From NCBI RefSeq assembly GCF_900103585.1, contig NZ_FNHV01000011.1, positions 62,001 to 126,000 on the forward strand: a stretch of DNA of 64,000 nt, written 5' to 3'. Position 1 is the first letter of the stretch; every line of letters begins with the position of its first letter. The stretch comes from Streptomyces sp. cf386 (lineage in GTDB: Bacteria > Actinomycetota > Actinomycetes > Streptomycetales > Streptomycetaceae). Under the pieces are notes generated by a model, which searched no databases, had not been told where the DNA came from, and saw only the letters and a program-made list of their open reading frames with translations. This document shows positions 50,190 to 58,927 of the stretch, one piece after another. The position numbers and the translations under genes are program-made.

Positions 50190-50990
50190 ATGCCTATGCC
50201 TTCCCCCACCGCCCCCTCCACCTCGGACCAGCAGACCGCGGTCGACAAGGCCCTGATCCTGCTGAAGCAGCTGGCCGAGCACGACCACGAACTCGGCGTC
50301 AGCGAGCTGGCCCGCCGCACCGGCCTGACCAAGTCGACCGCCTTCCGCCTGCTGGCCATCCTCCAGCGCAACGACCTGGTCGAACGGGTCGGCAGCGACT
50401 ACCGCCTGGGCGCCCGGCTCTTCGACATCGGCACCCGGGTCTACGGCCCGACGACCGTGCTGCTGCGCGAGCGACTGCTCCCGCACCTCGCCGACCTCTA
50501 CGTCCTGACCCACGAGACCGTGCACCTCGCCGTCCTGCACGACACCGAGATCGTGTACGTCAACAAGATCCACGGGCACCGCCCGACCCGCTCCCCGTCC
50601 CGTATCGGCGCCCGGATGCCCGCGTACTGCACGGGCGTCGGCAAGGCCCTGCTGGCCTTCGACCACGACGCGGCGGAGGCGGCCGTCGAGGCGGGCCTGC
50701 ACGGCCGTACGGAATACACGCTCACCGACCCCACCGCCTTCCGGTCCGAACTGCGGCGCATCCGCCAGGAGGGCATCGCCTACGACCGCCAGGAGGCCAC
50801 CCTCGGTCTGACCTGCGTCGCCGTCCCGGTCATGGGCCCCAGCGGCCGTCCGGTGGCGGCCCTCTCGGTCGCGGGCGCCGGCCACCGCTTCGACCCGGCC
50901 CGCTACGCGCCCGCGCTGCGGCGGGTGGCGCACGAGGCGGCTCGGGCGGTCACGGCCGCGAGGGCGGGGTCGGGCAGTACGGCGGCCTGA
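50190..50990 (+). CDS. IclR-family transcriptional regulator
   Basis: Regulator of 266 residues: winged HTH at about 15-75 (VDKALILLKQLAEHDHELGVSELARRTGLTKSTAFRLLAILQRNDLVERV) and an IclR effector domain after 90 (RLLPHLADLYVLTHETVHLAVL, PAYCTGVGKALLAFD, EGIAYDRQEATLGLTCVAVPV). IclR proteins often control aromatic catabolism (PcaU, PobR, MhpR), so it is the probable regulator of the adjoining cluster. ATG at 50190 has AGGGAG 7 bases upstream. Confidence 0.92.
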   Translation: MPMPSPTAPSTSDQQTAVDKALILLKQLAEHDHELGVSELARRTGLTKSTAFRLLAILQRNDLVERVGSDYRLGARLFDIGTRVYGPTTVLLRERLLPHLADLYVLTHETVHLAVLHDTEIVYVNKIHGHRPTRSPSRIGARMPAYCTGVGKALLAFDHDAAEAAVEAGLHGRTEYTLTDPTAFRSELRRIRQEGIAYDRQEATLGLTCVAVPVMGPSGRPVAALSVAGAGHRFDPARYAPALRRVAHEAARAVTAARAGSGSTAA

Positions 50991-51020
50991 GAGCCTGTCG
51001 GGGAGCGGCAAAAGCGCCGG

Positions 51021-51641
51021 TCAGCGCAGGCCGTTCCCATGGGTCCGCGCCACGGTCGTGCCGCCGGTCCCGGGCTGCACCCGCGGCACACTCACCACGA
51101 TGTGCACCAGGCTCTCCCCGTCCAGCGACTCGTACACATGCGGCCGGTCCCCCGGGTACCGCACGAAGTCACCGGACGACAGCTCGACAGGGCTGTCGAC
51201 CGGCCCGACCCTGACCCGGCCGCTGATCACGTACAGGTGCTCCAGGGTGCCCACGGGATGCGGCTCGGACACCCGGCCGGCGTCCCCTGAGCCCTCCGCG
51301 CCCTTCGCGATCCGCACCAGATAGTTCTCGATGACACCGGACCCGTACACATGGTCCAGGGACCGGCTCTCGTATCCCCCGTGCTGCTGCCAGACGACCT
51401 CGTCGGCGCGCTGCACGGTCATCACCTGCTCGCGCTCGGCCACCAGCCGGGTCACCGGCACGCCGAGCGCCTCGGCGATCGAGAACAGCGTGTCCACCGT
51501 GGGATTGCCGGTGCCCTGCTCCAGCTTGGACAGCGTCTGCTTGGCCAGCCCCGCCTGCCGGGCCAGTTCGGCCAGGGAGAGGCCCCGCTGCTCTCTGAGT
51601 AGGCGCACATTGCGCGCCACCACGCTGTTTCCTGAGGACAC
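51021..51641 (-). CDS. XRE-cupin regulator
   Basis: Transcriptional regulator of 206 residues: HTH_3 domain at about 8-62 (VRLLREQRGLSLAELARQAGLAKQTLSKLEQGTGNPTVDTL) fused to a C-terminal cupin barrel at about 110-190 (LEHLYVISGRVRVGPVDSPVELSSGDFVRYPGDRPHVYE). Such proteins sense small metabolites, often amino acids or aromatic compounds. The start is GTG. It is convergent with the IclR gene; a link to the catabolic cluster is possible but unproven. Confidence 0.9.
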   Translation of the reverse strand: MSSGNSVVARNVRLLREQRGLSLAELARQAGLAKQTLSKLEQGTGNPTVDTLFSIAEALGVPVTRLVAEREQVMTVQRADEVVWQQHGGYESRSLDHVYGSGVIENYLVRIAKGAEGSGDAGRVSEPHPVGTLEHLYVISGRVRVGPVDSPVELSSGDFVRYPGDRPHVYESLDGESLVHIVVSVPRVQPGTGGTTVARTHGNGLR

Positions 51642-51718
51642 GGCTCCACTGTAAGCGGGCCCGCGATCGGCATCCCGGGCCCGACGGCCGTTTCAGCCCG
51701 CAACGGGTTGGCGCGCGT

Positions 51719-53098
51719 TCAGACCCGCAACGGGTTGAAGCGCGTCGCAGCCATCAGGTACCAGGCGGTCGCCCCCGTGTGCCGGTACGGGTAATAGCCG
51801 AACCCGAACCCGGTGTCGAGCGGACTGCTCGCCGCCACGACCCCGGACCGCCCGGGCAACGCCCGCCCTCCCACGCTCTGTCCCGCCCCGAGCAGATCCT
51901 GAGCCCGCTCGATGGACTCGACCAGCCGCCGGGCCCGCGCCTCGTCCCCCCGCCCCTGCCGCTCCCGCAGGGCGAGCGCGAGATGAGCGGTTCCCTCGAA
52001 CCACACGCCGTTGCGGTCGGGCCTGGGCTGGGAGTCGGCGATCGGGGCGTCCTCGTTCGCGAGGAGGCCGGCGGAACTGAAGGTGACACCTTCGTACGAC
52101 TGTCCCGCCGGCACCGTGCTGTTGCGCCGCCCGGCGTGGTCGAGGACGGCCAGCTCGCGCGCGGCCCAGTCCAGCGAGGAGGCGTGCGCGCGGGAGTCGA
52201 GGGCGAGGTGGGTCCAGGTCTGGGTGTCCTCGGGGACGGGGGATGTGTTGATGCTGATGCCGTCATTGGTCCCGGTGTAGAAGAACCCGCCGTCCGCTTC
52301 CCACATCCTCTCGACGAAGGCGCGGGCCCGAGCACGCCGCTCCAGCCACACCCGGTCCCCGGTGAGCCGGGCGAGCCGCCCGAACAGACAGATCAGGTCG
52401 GTGTTGTGCTCGGTGGAGGTGAAGGGAAGTCTCTCGTTCGCACCGTTGACGCCGAACTTGTAGCCCCCGAGGGGTTCGTCGGTACGCCCGTTGTGCTCGA
52501 TCCACTCCCCGATCCGCACGGCACCGTCGAGGAACCGCCGCTCGCCCGTCCGCCGGGCCAGCGCACTGAGCGCGATCCCGGCCCAGGCCATGTCCCCGAC
52601 GGCCGTCCCCGTGAACCCGAACTGCGTGCCGACGTTGGCGCTGCCGTCCGCCCGCACGAACCCGTCCGGCTGCACCGAGCCGTCGTAGAAGGTGTACGGC
52701 CCGACGTTGTAGGCCTGCCGAAGCCGGCCGTCGTCATGGGCCGGGTCGTGCTGCTGCGCGTACAGCAACGCGTCCCCGAGTACGACGGCCCGGGCCCGCC
52801 CGTCCGCGTTCCGGACGGCGAGGTGGGCGAGGATCGCGAGGGCGTTGTCGTAGGTGAAGGCGGTGCTGAAGAGGCCGGCCTGGTCGGTGTAGCTCTGGGC
52901 GAGGCGGATGGTGCCGTGGTCCGGGTAGGCGTCCATGGCGGCGGCCAGGAAGGCGTGACCCCGCCGCCGGGCGGAGCCCACTCCGGCGTGCGCCGCGCCC
53001 GCCCCGGCCGCGGTGAGCATTGCGGCGCCGACACCGGCCCCGATGAGTGTGCGCCGACTGAACGCCGGGCCTTGCCTGTCGTCGGTCATGCCGGTCAT
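51719..53098 (-). CDS. Tat-exported (alpha/alpha)6-barrel protein, glycoside-hydrolase-like
   Basis: Secreted protein of 459 residues with a Tat signal peptide (FSRRTLIGAGVGAAMLTAAGAGAAHAG). The mature part looks like an (alpha/alpha)6 toroid: repeated Trp/Gly-rich helices such as TYDNALAILAHLAVRNADGRARAVVLGDALLYAQQHD, GDMAWAGIALSALARRTGERRFLDGAVRIGEWIEHNG, and NGVWFEGTAHLALALRERQG. Sequences of this type occur among carbohydrate-active enzymes, but I cannot assign a family or catalytic residues. ATG at 53098 follows GAGGGAG. A LacI-type palindrome lies 21 bases upstream, which points to sugar-dependent control. Confidence 0.72.
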   Translation of the reverse strand: MTGMTDDRQGPAFSRRTLIGAGVGAAMLTAAGAGAAHAGVGSARRRGHAFLAAAMDAYPDHGTIRLAQSYTDQAGLFSTAFTYDNALAILAHLAVRNADGRARAVVLGDALLYAQQHDPAHDDGRLRQAYNVGPYTFYDGSVQPDGFVRADGSANVGTQFGFTGTAVGDMAWAGIALSALARRTGERRFLDGAVRIGEWIEHNGRTDEPLGGYKFGVNGANERLPFTSTEHNTDLICLFGRLARLTGDRVWLERRARARAFVERMWEADGGFFYTGTNDGISINTSPVPEDTQTWTHLALDSRAHASSLDWAARELAVLDHAGRRNSTVPAGQSYEGVTFSSAGLLANEDAPIADSQPRPDRNGVWFEGTAHLALALRERQGRGDEARARRLVESIERAQDLLGAGQSVGGRALPGRSGVVAASSPLDTGFGFGYYPYRHTGATAWYLMAATRFNPLRV

Positions 53099-53118
53099 GG
53101 GTCTCCCTCACCGAACCT

Positions 53119-53132
53119 TGAGAGCGCTCTCA
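53119..53132 (-). promoter_or_regulatory. Perfect LacI/CebR-type operator
   Basis: TGAGAGCGCTCTCA, a perfect 14-bp palindrome with the central GCGC typical of LacI-family operators in Streptomyces (compare the CebR consensus TGGGAGCGCTCCCA). It lies 21 bases ahead of the Tat-exported protein gene. Confidence 0.8.
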
Positions 53133-53287
53133 GGAATGCGGGCTCATTCTGCTGGTGCGGGTGACGCGGGTCAACGCTCTTGAAGCGGGGAGCAGTTGGC
53201 GGGAGACCCCGGAGGGGGTGGCGTAGAGGGGTGGCCCACAGGAATGCCCGGCTGGGCGCAGCCACCCCGGTGGGCCACGCCCGGCCG

Positions 53288-54235
53288 TCAGGCCGCCCTC
53301 AGCACCACCTTCCCCGGCAGCGTGCCCGCCTCCAGCAACCGGTGGGCCTCGGCCGCCCGCGCCAGCGGCAACGCTTGGGCGATGTGCGGGCGCAGTCGTC
53401 CGGAGTCGACGAGGTCGGCCAGGGCCGTGAGGCCCACGTGGTCGGGTTCCGCGGTCACGCCGTGGAAGGAGAGGCCGCGTGCCTCTGCCCGACCGGCGAG
53501 GTCCGCGTTGCGCATCTCGACGATGGTCACGAGCGCGCCGCCCGGCCGCAGGACGTCCAGGGAGCGCTCGGCGGTCTCGCCGCCGACGCCGTCCAGGACC
53601 ACGTCGACGTCCTTGACCTCCTCGGTGAAGTCCCGTGTGCGGTAGTCGATCACCTGGTCGACGCCGAGTTCGCGGACGAAGTCCGTCTTGGCGGTGCTCG
53701 CCGTCGCGATCACCTCGGCGCCCCGGGCCTTGGCGATCTGCACCGCGAGATGACCGACGCCGCCGGCCCCGCCGTGCACCAGCACCCGGGTGCCGGTGCC
53801 GACCAGCCCGGTGTCGGCCAGCGCCTGCCACGCGGTCAGCCCGGCGAGCGGCAGCGCGGCCGCCGTGCGGTGGTCCACGGTCGCCGGTTTGCGGGCGAGC
53901 TGCCGGGAGGGCGCGACGGCGTACTCGGCGTAGGCGGCCGCGGCACGCGGGATGTACGGCATGCCGTACACCTCGTCCCCGACGGCGAACCTGGTCACGC
54001 CCGGGGCCGTCTCCATCACGACGCCGGAGATGTCCCAGCCGACGGTGAAGGGCGGGGTGCCGAGCAGGGGCAGCGTGCCCGAGCGGACGAGGGCGTCGAT
54101 CGGGTTGACGCCGGCCGCGTGGACGCGGACCAGCACCTCGTTCAGGCCGGGGCGGGGCCGGGACACCTCGGCCGGTTCCAGGACGTCCGGGCCGCCGAAG
54201 GCGCGCTGGGTGACGGCCTGCATCAACGCGCTCAT
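53288..54235 (-). CDS. NADPH:quinone oxidoreductase-like protein
   Basis: MDR-superfamily protein of 315 residues without zinc cysteines. Marks are GVNPIDALVRSG, the nucleotide motif VLVHGGAGGVGHLAVQIAKARGA, and a C-terminal substrate domain ending LPGKVVLRAA. It is the last gene of the leftward PKS-type operon; its start overlaps the SnoaL-like gene by 4 bases. It might reduce a quinone or enoyl intermediate, in the manner of post-PKS quinone reductases, but this is inference from position. Confidence 0.88.
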   Translation of the reverse strand: MSALMQAVTQRAFGGPDVLEPAEVSRPRPGLNEVLVRVHAAGVNPIDALVRSGTLPLLGTPPFTVGWDISGVVMETAPGVTRFAVGDEVYGMPYIPRAAAAYAEYAVAPSRQLARKPATVDHRTAAALPLAGLTAWQALADTGLVGTGTRVLVHGGAGGVGHLAVQIAKARGAEVIATASTAKTDFVRELGVDQVIDYRTRDFTEEVKDVDVVLDGVGGETAERSLDVLRPGGALVTIVEMRNADLAGRAEARGLSFHGVTAEPDHVGLTALADLVDSGRLRPHIAQALPLARAAEAHRLLEAGTLPGKVVLRAA

Positions 54236-54648
54236 CCGGCGTCCCCGGCCGCCGCGTCCTCGATCATCTCGTCGAGGGTCGAGCCGTCCGGCACGGCCTG
54301 TCCGACGTCCCAGTGCTCGGCCAGCCGGCCGTCCTCGATCCGCCAGATGTCGACGACCACCGAGGGGTGCGCGCCGGGCGCCGCCCTGGCCACGCTCTGC
54401 GTCCACACCTGGTCGTCCTCGGCCACGATGCGCCGCACGGTCAGCGAGAACTCGGGCATCACGGAGGCGGCGGCCGAGAACGTCTCCACGGTGCGGTCCC
54501 GGCCGGCGCCGACGCCGTGGTGGTGGTTGACGAAGCCCTCGGTGAGGAGTTCCCGGGCCCGGTCGAAGTCCTTCTCGTTGTAGAACAGCCGGATGTACTC
54601 GGCGACGAGTTCCTTGTTGGCCTTCAGCTGTGCCTGCGCGGAGGTCAT
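54232..54648 (-). CDS. SnoaL-like polyketide cyclase family protein
   Basis: NTF2-fold protein of 138 residues (NKELVAEYIRLFYNEKDFDRARELLTEGFVNHHHGVGAGRDRTVETF, SVVVDIWRIEDGRLAEHWDVGQAVPDG). The acid residue and His of the SnoaL ester-cyclase group seem retained (HWD near 112-114). Members cyclise, hydroxylate or do unknown chemistry, so a specific reaction is not claimed. It overlaps the methyltransferase by 4 bases and the quinone oxidoreductase by 4 bases. Confidence 0.85.
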   Translation of the reverse strand: MTSAQAQLKANKELVAEYIRLFYNEKDFDRARELLTEGFVNHHHGVGAGRDRTVETFSAAASVMPEFSLTVRRIVAEDDQVWTQSVARAAPGAHPSVVVDIWRIEDGRLAEHWDVGQAVPDGSTLDEMIEDAAAGDAG

Positions 54649-55721
54649 TCCTTGACTCCTACCACGATCGAGTCGGGTCCCACGAGGTGTTCCGTCCAGG
54701 CACGGGCGAATCCGGCCTCCCGCATCCACTCCTGGCACTCGGCGCCGGTGTAGCCGAAGCCGCCGTCCGTGACCGCGAGCATGTTCAGGCTCATGAGCAG
54801 CGCGAACGCGTTCTCGGAGCGCTCGTCGTCGATGAGGGTGTCGTACACGACGACCGCACCGCCCGCGGGCAGCGCCTCCCATGCCCTGCGCAGCAGGAGC
54901 TTCTTCCGGTCCAGGTCCCAGTTGTGCAGGATGTGGCCGAAGGTGAGCACATCGGCCTTGGGGAAGGGGTCGGTGAAGAAGTCCCCGCCGGTGAAGCGGA
55001 GGCGCTCGCCGAGGCCGTGGTGTTCGGCGTACTCCGTGAACACCGGCTCCGCCTCGGGCAGGTCGAAGCCGGTGCCGGTCAGGTGCGGGTTGGCGAGCAG
55101 CACCTGCGTGACCAGGTCGCCCTGGGCGGTGCCCATGTCGGCGACCGTGGCGTAGTCCTCCCAGGGCACCTGCCGGGCGATGCGCAGGTTGGCGCGGTGG
55201 CTGATGCCGGTCATGGACGCGAGGAACTGCTTCAGCCGGGCCGGGTCGGCGTACAGCGCGTCGTAGGTGTCCTTGCCGGAGGCCTTCGACTCGTCCTGGG
55301 AGAGGCCGGTGCGCAGCACGTCCGTCAGGTGGTTCCAGATGCCGAACAGCCGGGAGTTCGCCATCTCCAGCAGCGGGGCGACGGTCCCGTAGCCGGGCTT
55401 GGCCCGGTCCAGGTGGGCATCGGTCTCGGGTGTGTTGTGGTAGACGCCGTCCACGCGGCGCAGGAAGCCGAGGGCGACCAGCGCGTCGAAGAAGTCCCGG
55501 GCGCCGCGCGGGTGCAGGCCGAGCCTGTCGCGCAGCTCGACCGCGTCGGCGGGCCTGCCGGCCAGTTCGGTGAAGACGCCGATCTCGACGGCGCTCAGCA
55601 GGGTCTTCGACGCCTCGAAGGCCAGCGCCGTCTCCATGATCCGGTCGGCGGACGGGGTGGTGGGGTCCAGTGGGGCGGTGGTGTCCAACGGGGTGGTGGT
55701 GTCCAGCGGCGGGCTCGTCAT
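54645..55721 (-). CDS. SAM-dependent O-methyltransferase
   Basis: Small-molecule O-methyltransferase of 358 residues of the plant-type/DnrK-like class: N-terminal helical dimerisation domain (about 20-120, LLSAVEIGVFTELAGRPADAVELRDRLGLHPRG) and a Rossmann SAM domain with VADMGTAQGDLVTQVLLANPHL as motif I and ADVLTFGHILHNWDLDRK with the expected catalytic-region His. The N-terminus has a PLDTT repeat. AAGGAG lies 7 bases before the ATG. It probably methylates a phenol of the polyketide product. Confidence 0.9.
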   Translation of the reverse strand: MTSPPLDTTTPLDTTAPLDPTTPSADRIMETALAFEASKTLLSAVEIGVFTELAGRPADAVELRDRLGLHPRGARDFFDALVALGFLRRVDGVYHNTPETDAHLDRAKPGYGTVAPLLEMANSRLFGIWNHLTDVLRTGLSQDESKASGKDTYDALYADPARLKQFLASMTGISHRANLRIARQVPWEDYATVADMGTAQGDLVTQVLLANPHLTGTGFDLPEAEPVFTEYAEHHGLGERLRFTGGDFFTDPFPKADVLTFGHILHNWDLDRKKLLLRRAWEALPAGGAVVVYDTLIDDERSENAFALLMSLNMLAVTDGGFGYTGAECQEWMREAGFARAWTEHLVGPDSIVVGVKE

Positions 55722-55741
55722 GTGCGTACTCCTTGATGGCG

Positions 55742-56893
55742 TCAGGCGTCGGTGGCGAGGAGGGCGCGCGCGTAGTGGTGGGCGGCGGGCTCGAACTGGA
55801 GGGCCTGGTGGGTGGCGACCGCGTTGACGTCGTGCCAGAACCGCTCCAGCGGACCGTGGGCCGCCTGCCCGCCGGTGCCCGCGCCGCGGAAGATCCGGTT
55901 GACGGCGGTGACCAGCAGGTCGACGGCGAAGGCGCTGTCCCGCACGTTGCGCGCCACCACATGCGGGGTGAACGGCCCTTGCGCGTCGCCCAGTTCGGCG
56001 ATGCGGGTGAGCAGCAGACGGGCGCTGTCGATCTCGGCGGCCGAGCGGGCCAGGGTCATCTCCTGGCTGGCCAGCGTGCCGCCCGGTCCGGGCAGGCCCG
56101 GCGTGGGCGACACGTCCTTCAGCTTGCCGCCCAGGTAGCGGGCGAGCTCGGCCAGCGCGCCCTGGGCCGCGCCGAGGGCGGGGACGACGAACGTCAGGCC
56201 GTTGACGGCGGCCAGCGGGGCGATGGGCGTCTCGGGAGTGTCGACCGGCCGCCCGCCGAACACCGCGTCCCGGTCGACGATCCGGGCGGCCGGTACGAGG
56301 ACGTCGTCCAGGACCACGGTGTTGCTGCCGGTGGCCCGCATGCCCACGGTGTCCCAGGTGTCCTCGACCGAGACCGCCGACACGGGCACCGCGACCAGCT
56401 TCAGCCGCGGTCCGCCGGCCCCGGGCAGTCTGGCGCAGACGACGACCCAGTCCGCGTACTCCACGGCGCTCATGTACGGCCACCGGCCACTGACCCGCAG
56501 CCCCGAAATGCCGGAGGCCTGCGTCGCCTCGCCGAACGGCAGCACCGAGCAGACGAACGCGGTGTCCGGCCCCTCGGCCCAGAACTCCCGCTGCCCGGCC
56601 TCGGGGAAGCACGGCACGAACCGGGGTGTGCTCGCGAACAGCGAGGCGCACCACGCGGTCGCCGGGCACGCCTCGCCCAGGGTCGCCACCGCGGCCAGCA
56701 GGTCGGTGAAAGTCCCGGCGGCGCCGCCGTACCGGGTGGGCACGAAGTGCCGCATGAAGCCGGCCTCGCGCATCGCCTTCACCAGGTCGGCGTCGATCCG
56801 CCGTCGTTCGGTCATGGCCGGGGCGAGGCCGGCGGCCGTGTCCGCGATCTGCCGGGCGGCCTCGGTCAGCCGGCCGGGCGTGGTGTCCACCAT
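55742..56893 (-). CDS. Flavin-dependent hydroxylase, acyl-CoA dehydrogenase fold (ActVA-ORF5/HpaB-like)
   Basis: Group D flavin monooxygenase of 383 residues, acyl-CoA dehydrogenase fold: RRRIDADLVKAMREAGFMRHFVPTRYGGA, ACPATAWCASLF, GLRVSGRWPYMSAVEYADWVVV and GMRATGSNTVVLDDVLVP. These two-component enzymes use reduced FMN or FAD from a separate reductase, and a reductase is encoded three genes upstream. It would hydroxylate an aromatic or quinone intermediate. ATG at 56893 with GAGG upstream is preferred; an ATG at 56962 would overlap the previous gene by 11 bases and lacks a ribosome site. Confidence 0.85.
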   Translation of the reverse strand: MVDTTPGRLTEAARQIADTAAGLAPAMTERRRIDADLVKAMREAGFMRHFVPTRYGGAAGTFTDLLAAVATLGEACPATAWCASLFASTPRFVPCFPEAGQREFWAEGPDTAFVCSVLPFGEATQASGISGLRVSGRWPYMSAVEYADWVVVCARLPGAGGPRLKLVAVPVSAVSVEDTWDTVGMRATGSNTVVLDDVLVPAARIVDRDAVFGGRPVDTPETPIAPLAAVNGLTFVVPALGAAQGALAELARYLGGKLKDVSPTPGLPGPGGTLASQEMTLARSAAEIDSARLLLTRIAELGDAQGPFTPHVVARNVRDSAFAVDLLVTAVNRIFRGAGTGGQAAHGPLERFWHDVNAVATHQALQFEPAAHHYARALLATDA

Positions 56894-56951
56894 GGGTCCG
56901 GTCCTCGATTCGCAGGGACGCCCAGCGGCGTCGGATGACGTGTCTGACAGG

Positions 56952-58868
56952 TCAGATGACATGGAGGTCGTCGGGGTCCGCGCGGCGGGTGCGGGTCCAG
57001 TACTCGACGGCGGAGAAGGGCCAGTTGGTGGAGGAACGGCCGCCGTCCTTGTACCAGCCGCTCACCTTCGACCAGACCCAGGCACGGTCGGCGCTCGCCG
57101 CGTCGACCCACGCGTTGTAGTCGTCGTGGACGTCCTCGCGGACCTGGGCCGCGTCCGCGCCGCGCGCCAGCAGCAGCCGGATCACGTCGACGACGTACCG
57201 GGTGGCGCACTCGGAGAAGTAGACGATGCTGCCGCCCTGTCCTACGAGGTTGGTGTTGGGCCCGTACAGGCAGAACAGGTTGGGGAAGTGGGGCACGCTG
57301 ATGCCGAGGTGGGCGCGGGGCGCCCCGGCCCAGTGGGTGTGCAGGTCGAGGCCGTTCTCCCCGGTCACCTTCATCGGGGTGAGGAAGCGGGAGGCCTCGA
57401 AGCCGGTGGCGTACACGATGACGTCGACCGCGAACTCCTCGCCGTCCGCGACCAGTCCGTGCGGGGTCTCCCGCGCCACGGGGGCGGTCACCAGCGTCAC
57501 GTCGTCGCGCTTCAGGGTCGCGAGCCAGACGCCGTTGTCCCGCAGCACCCGCTTGGCGCCGACCGGATAGGCGGGGATGACCTTGTCCCGCAGCTCGGGC
57601 GCGTCGGTGAGCTGAGCCTCCATGGACTGCAGCAGGGAGGCGCGGAGCTGTTCGTTCAGGGCGGAGATGGCGCGCTCGGTGGGCGGGTGGTCGTGGTCGA
57701 CGATCCAGCCGTCGAGGATGCCGCGCAGACCGGGCGCGAACAGCCAGAAGCGGTACCACTGGGTGTAGTACGGCACATGCTCGAACAGCCAGGCCGCGCT
57801 GTCGGACACGGGCTCGTGGTAGTGGGGGGTGGGCCGCAGCCAGGGCGGGTTGCGCTGGAAGAGGATCACCTCGGAGGCGACACCGGCGAGTTCGGGCACC
57901 AGCTGGTAGGCGCTCGCGCCCGTGCCGACCACGGCGACCCGTTTGCCCGCGAGGTCCACCGAGTGGTCCCAGGCCGCGGAGTGGAAGGCGGGTCCGGTGA
58001 AGCTGCCGAGCCCCTCCACGGCGGGCAGGGCAGGGCGGTTGAGCTGGCCGACCGCGGTGATCACGGCCCGGTGGGTCACCGTGCGGGTGGCGCCGCCGGG
58101 GCCGCGCAGGGTGAGGTGCCAGCGCCGTTCGGTGTCGTCCCAGCGCAGCTCGCGCACCTCGGTGCCGAACCGGACGCGCTCGGCCACGCCGGACTCCTTG
58201 GCGAACGCGCGCAGATACTCCAGGACCGTCTCACTGCGGCAGAAGTGGTCCGGCCAGTCGGTGCTGGGCGCGAAGGAGTAGTTGTAGAGGTGGCTGGCCA
58301 CATCGGTACGGCAGCCCGGGTAGGTGTTCTCGAACCAGGTCCCGCCGACGTCCTCGTTCTTCTCGTACAGCACGACCGGCACGCCGGCCTGGGCGAGCCG
58401 GTGGGCGGCCAGCAACCCGCTGAACCCGGCGCCGATCACCGCCACGTCGAAGTCGGCGCCGGGGCTCAGCTCCTCCAGCGTCCAGTCCGGCGCCTTGGGG
58501 TCGTCCTCGGGCAGGGCGATCTCGTCGGCGAGCAGATCCAGCAGGTCGCCGGTGTCGGACCCCATGGCCCAGGTGGTGATCGCCCGCAACAGCTCCGGGG
58601 TGGGCCGCTCGGGCGCCCGCCTTTCGGCCCGCCACCGCGCCAGCGCCGCCAGGGCGACACGGCGGGCCTCCTCCTGCTGTACGGCGGTGAGGCCGCCCTG
58701 CGGCTGGAACAGCCAGCCCGGCGCGCGCAGGTCGTCGCGGAGCACCGAGGCGTCCCCGGTCAGGTGGGCGACCGTCATCAACAGGGCGGGGAGCTCCGCG
58801 CCCGCCGCCAGATGGCGGCGCAGGGTGTCGTCGTCGGGAATCGGCCGCAGCGGCCTGCTGAACGCCAT
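56952..58868 (-). CDS. Baeyer-Villiger-type flavin monooxygenase with N-terminal extension
   Basis: FAD/NADPH monooxygenase of 638 residues. The FAD motif GAGFSG is at 146-151, the Baeyer-Villiger fingerprint FTGPAFHSAAWD at 290-301 and the NADPH motif GTGASA at 315-320. About 138 residues precede the FAD domain (HLTGDASVLRDDLRAP, LLDLLADEIALP), a helical extension longer than in standard type I enzymes. It probably inserts oxygen next to a ketone of the polyketide. ATG at 58868 has AAGGTG 7 bases upstream. Confidence 0.92.
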   Translation of the reverse strand: MAFSRPLRPIPDDDTLRRHLAAGAELPALLMTVAHLTGDASVLRDDLRAPGWLFQPQGGLTAVQQEEARRVALAALARWRAERRAPERPTPELLRAITTWAMGSDTGDLLDLLADEIALPEDDPKAPDWTLEELSPGADFDVAVIGAGFSGLLAAHRLAQAGVPVVLYEKNEDVGGTWFENTYPGCRTDVASHLYNYSFAPSTDWPDHFCRSETVLEYLRAFAKESGVAERVRFGTEVRELRWDDTERRWHLTLRGPGGATRTVTHRAVITAVGQLNRPALPAVEGLGSFTGPAFHSAAWDHSVDLAGKRVAVVGTGASAYQLVPELAGVASEVILFQRNPPWLRPTPHYHEPVSDSAAWLFEHVPYYTQWYRFWLFAPGLRGILDGWIVDHDHPPTERAISALNEQLRASLLQSMEAQLTDAPELRDKVIPAYPVGAKRVLRDNGVWLATLKRDDVTLVTAPVARETPHGLVADGEEFAVDVIVYATGFEASRFLTPMKVTGENGLDLHTHWAGAPRAHLGISVPHFPNLFCLYGPNTNLVGQGGSIVYFSECATRYVVDVIRLLLARGADAAQVREDVHDDYNAWVDAASADRAWVWSKVSGWYKDGGRSSTNWPFSAVEYWTRTRRADPDDLHVI

Positions 58869-58927
58869 GTGCGTCACCTTCGAAGGCAGAGGGTCATGGG
58901 AACTGGGCAAGGCGGCAATTCGGCGAC

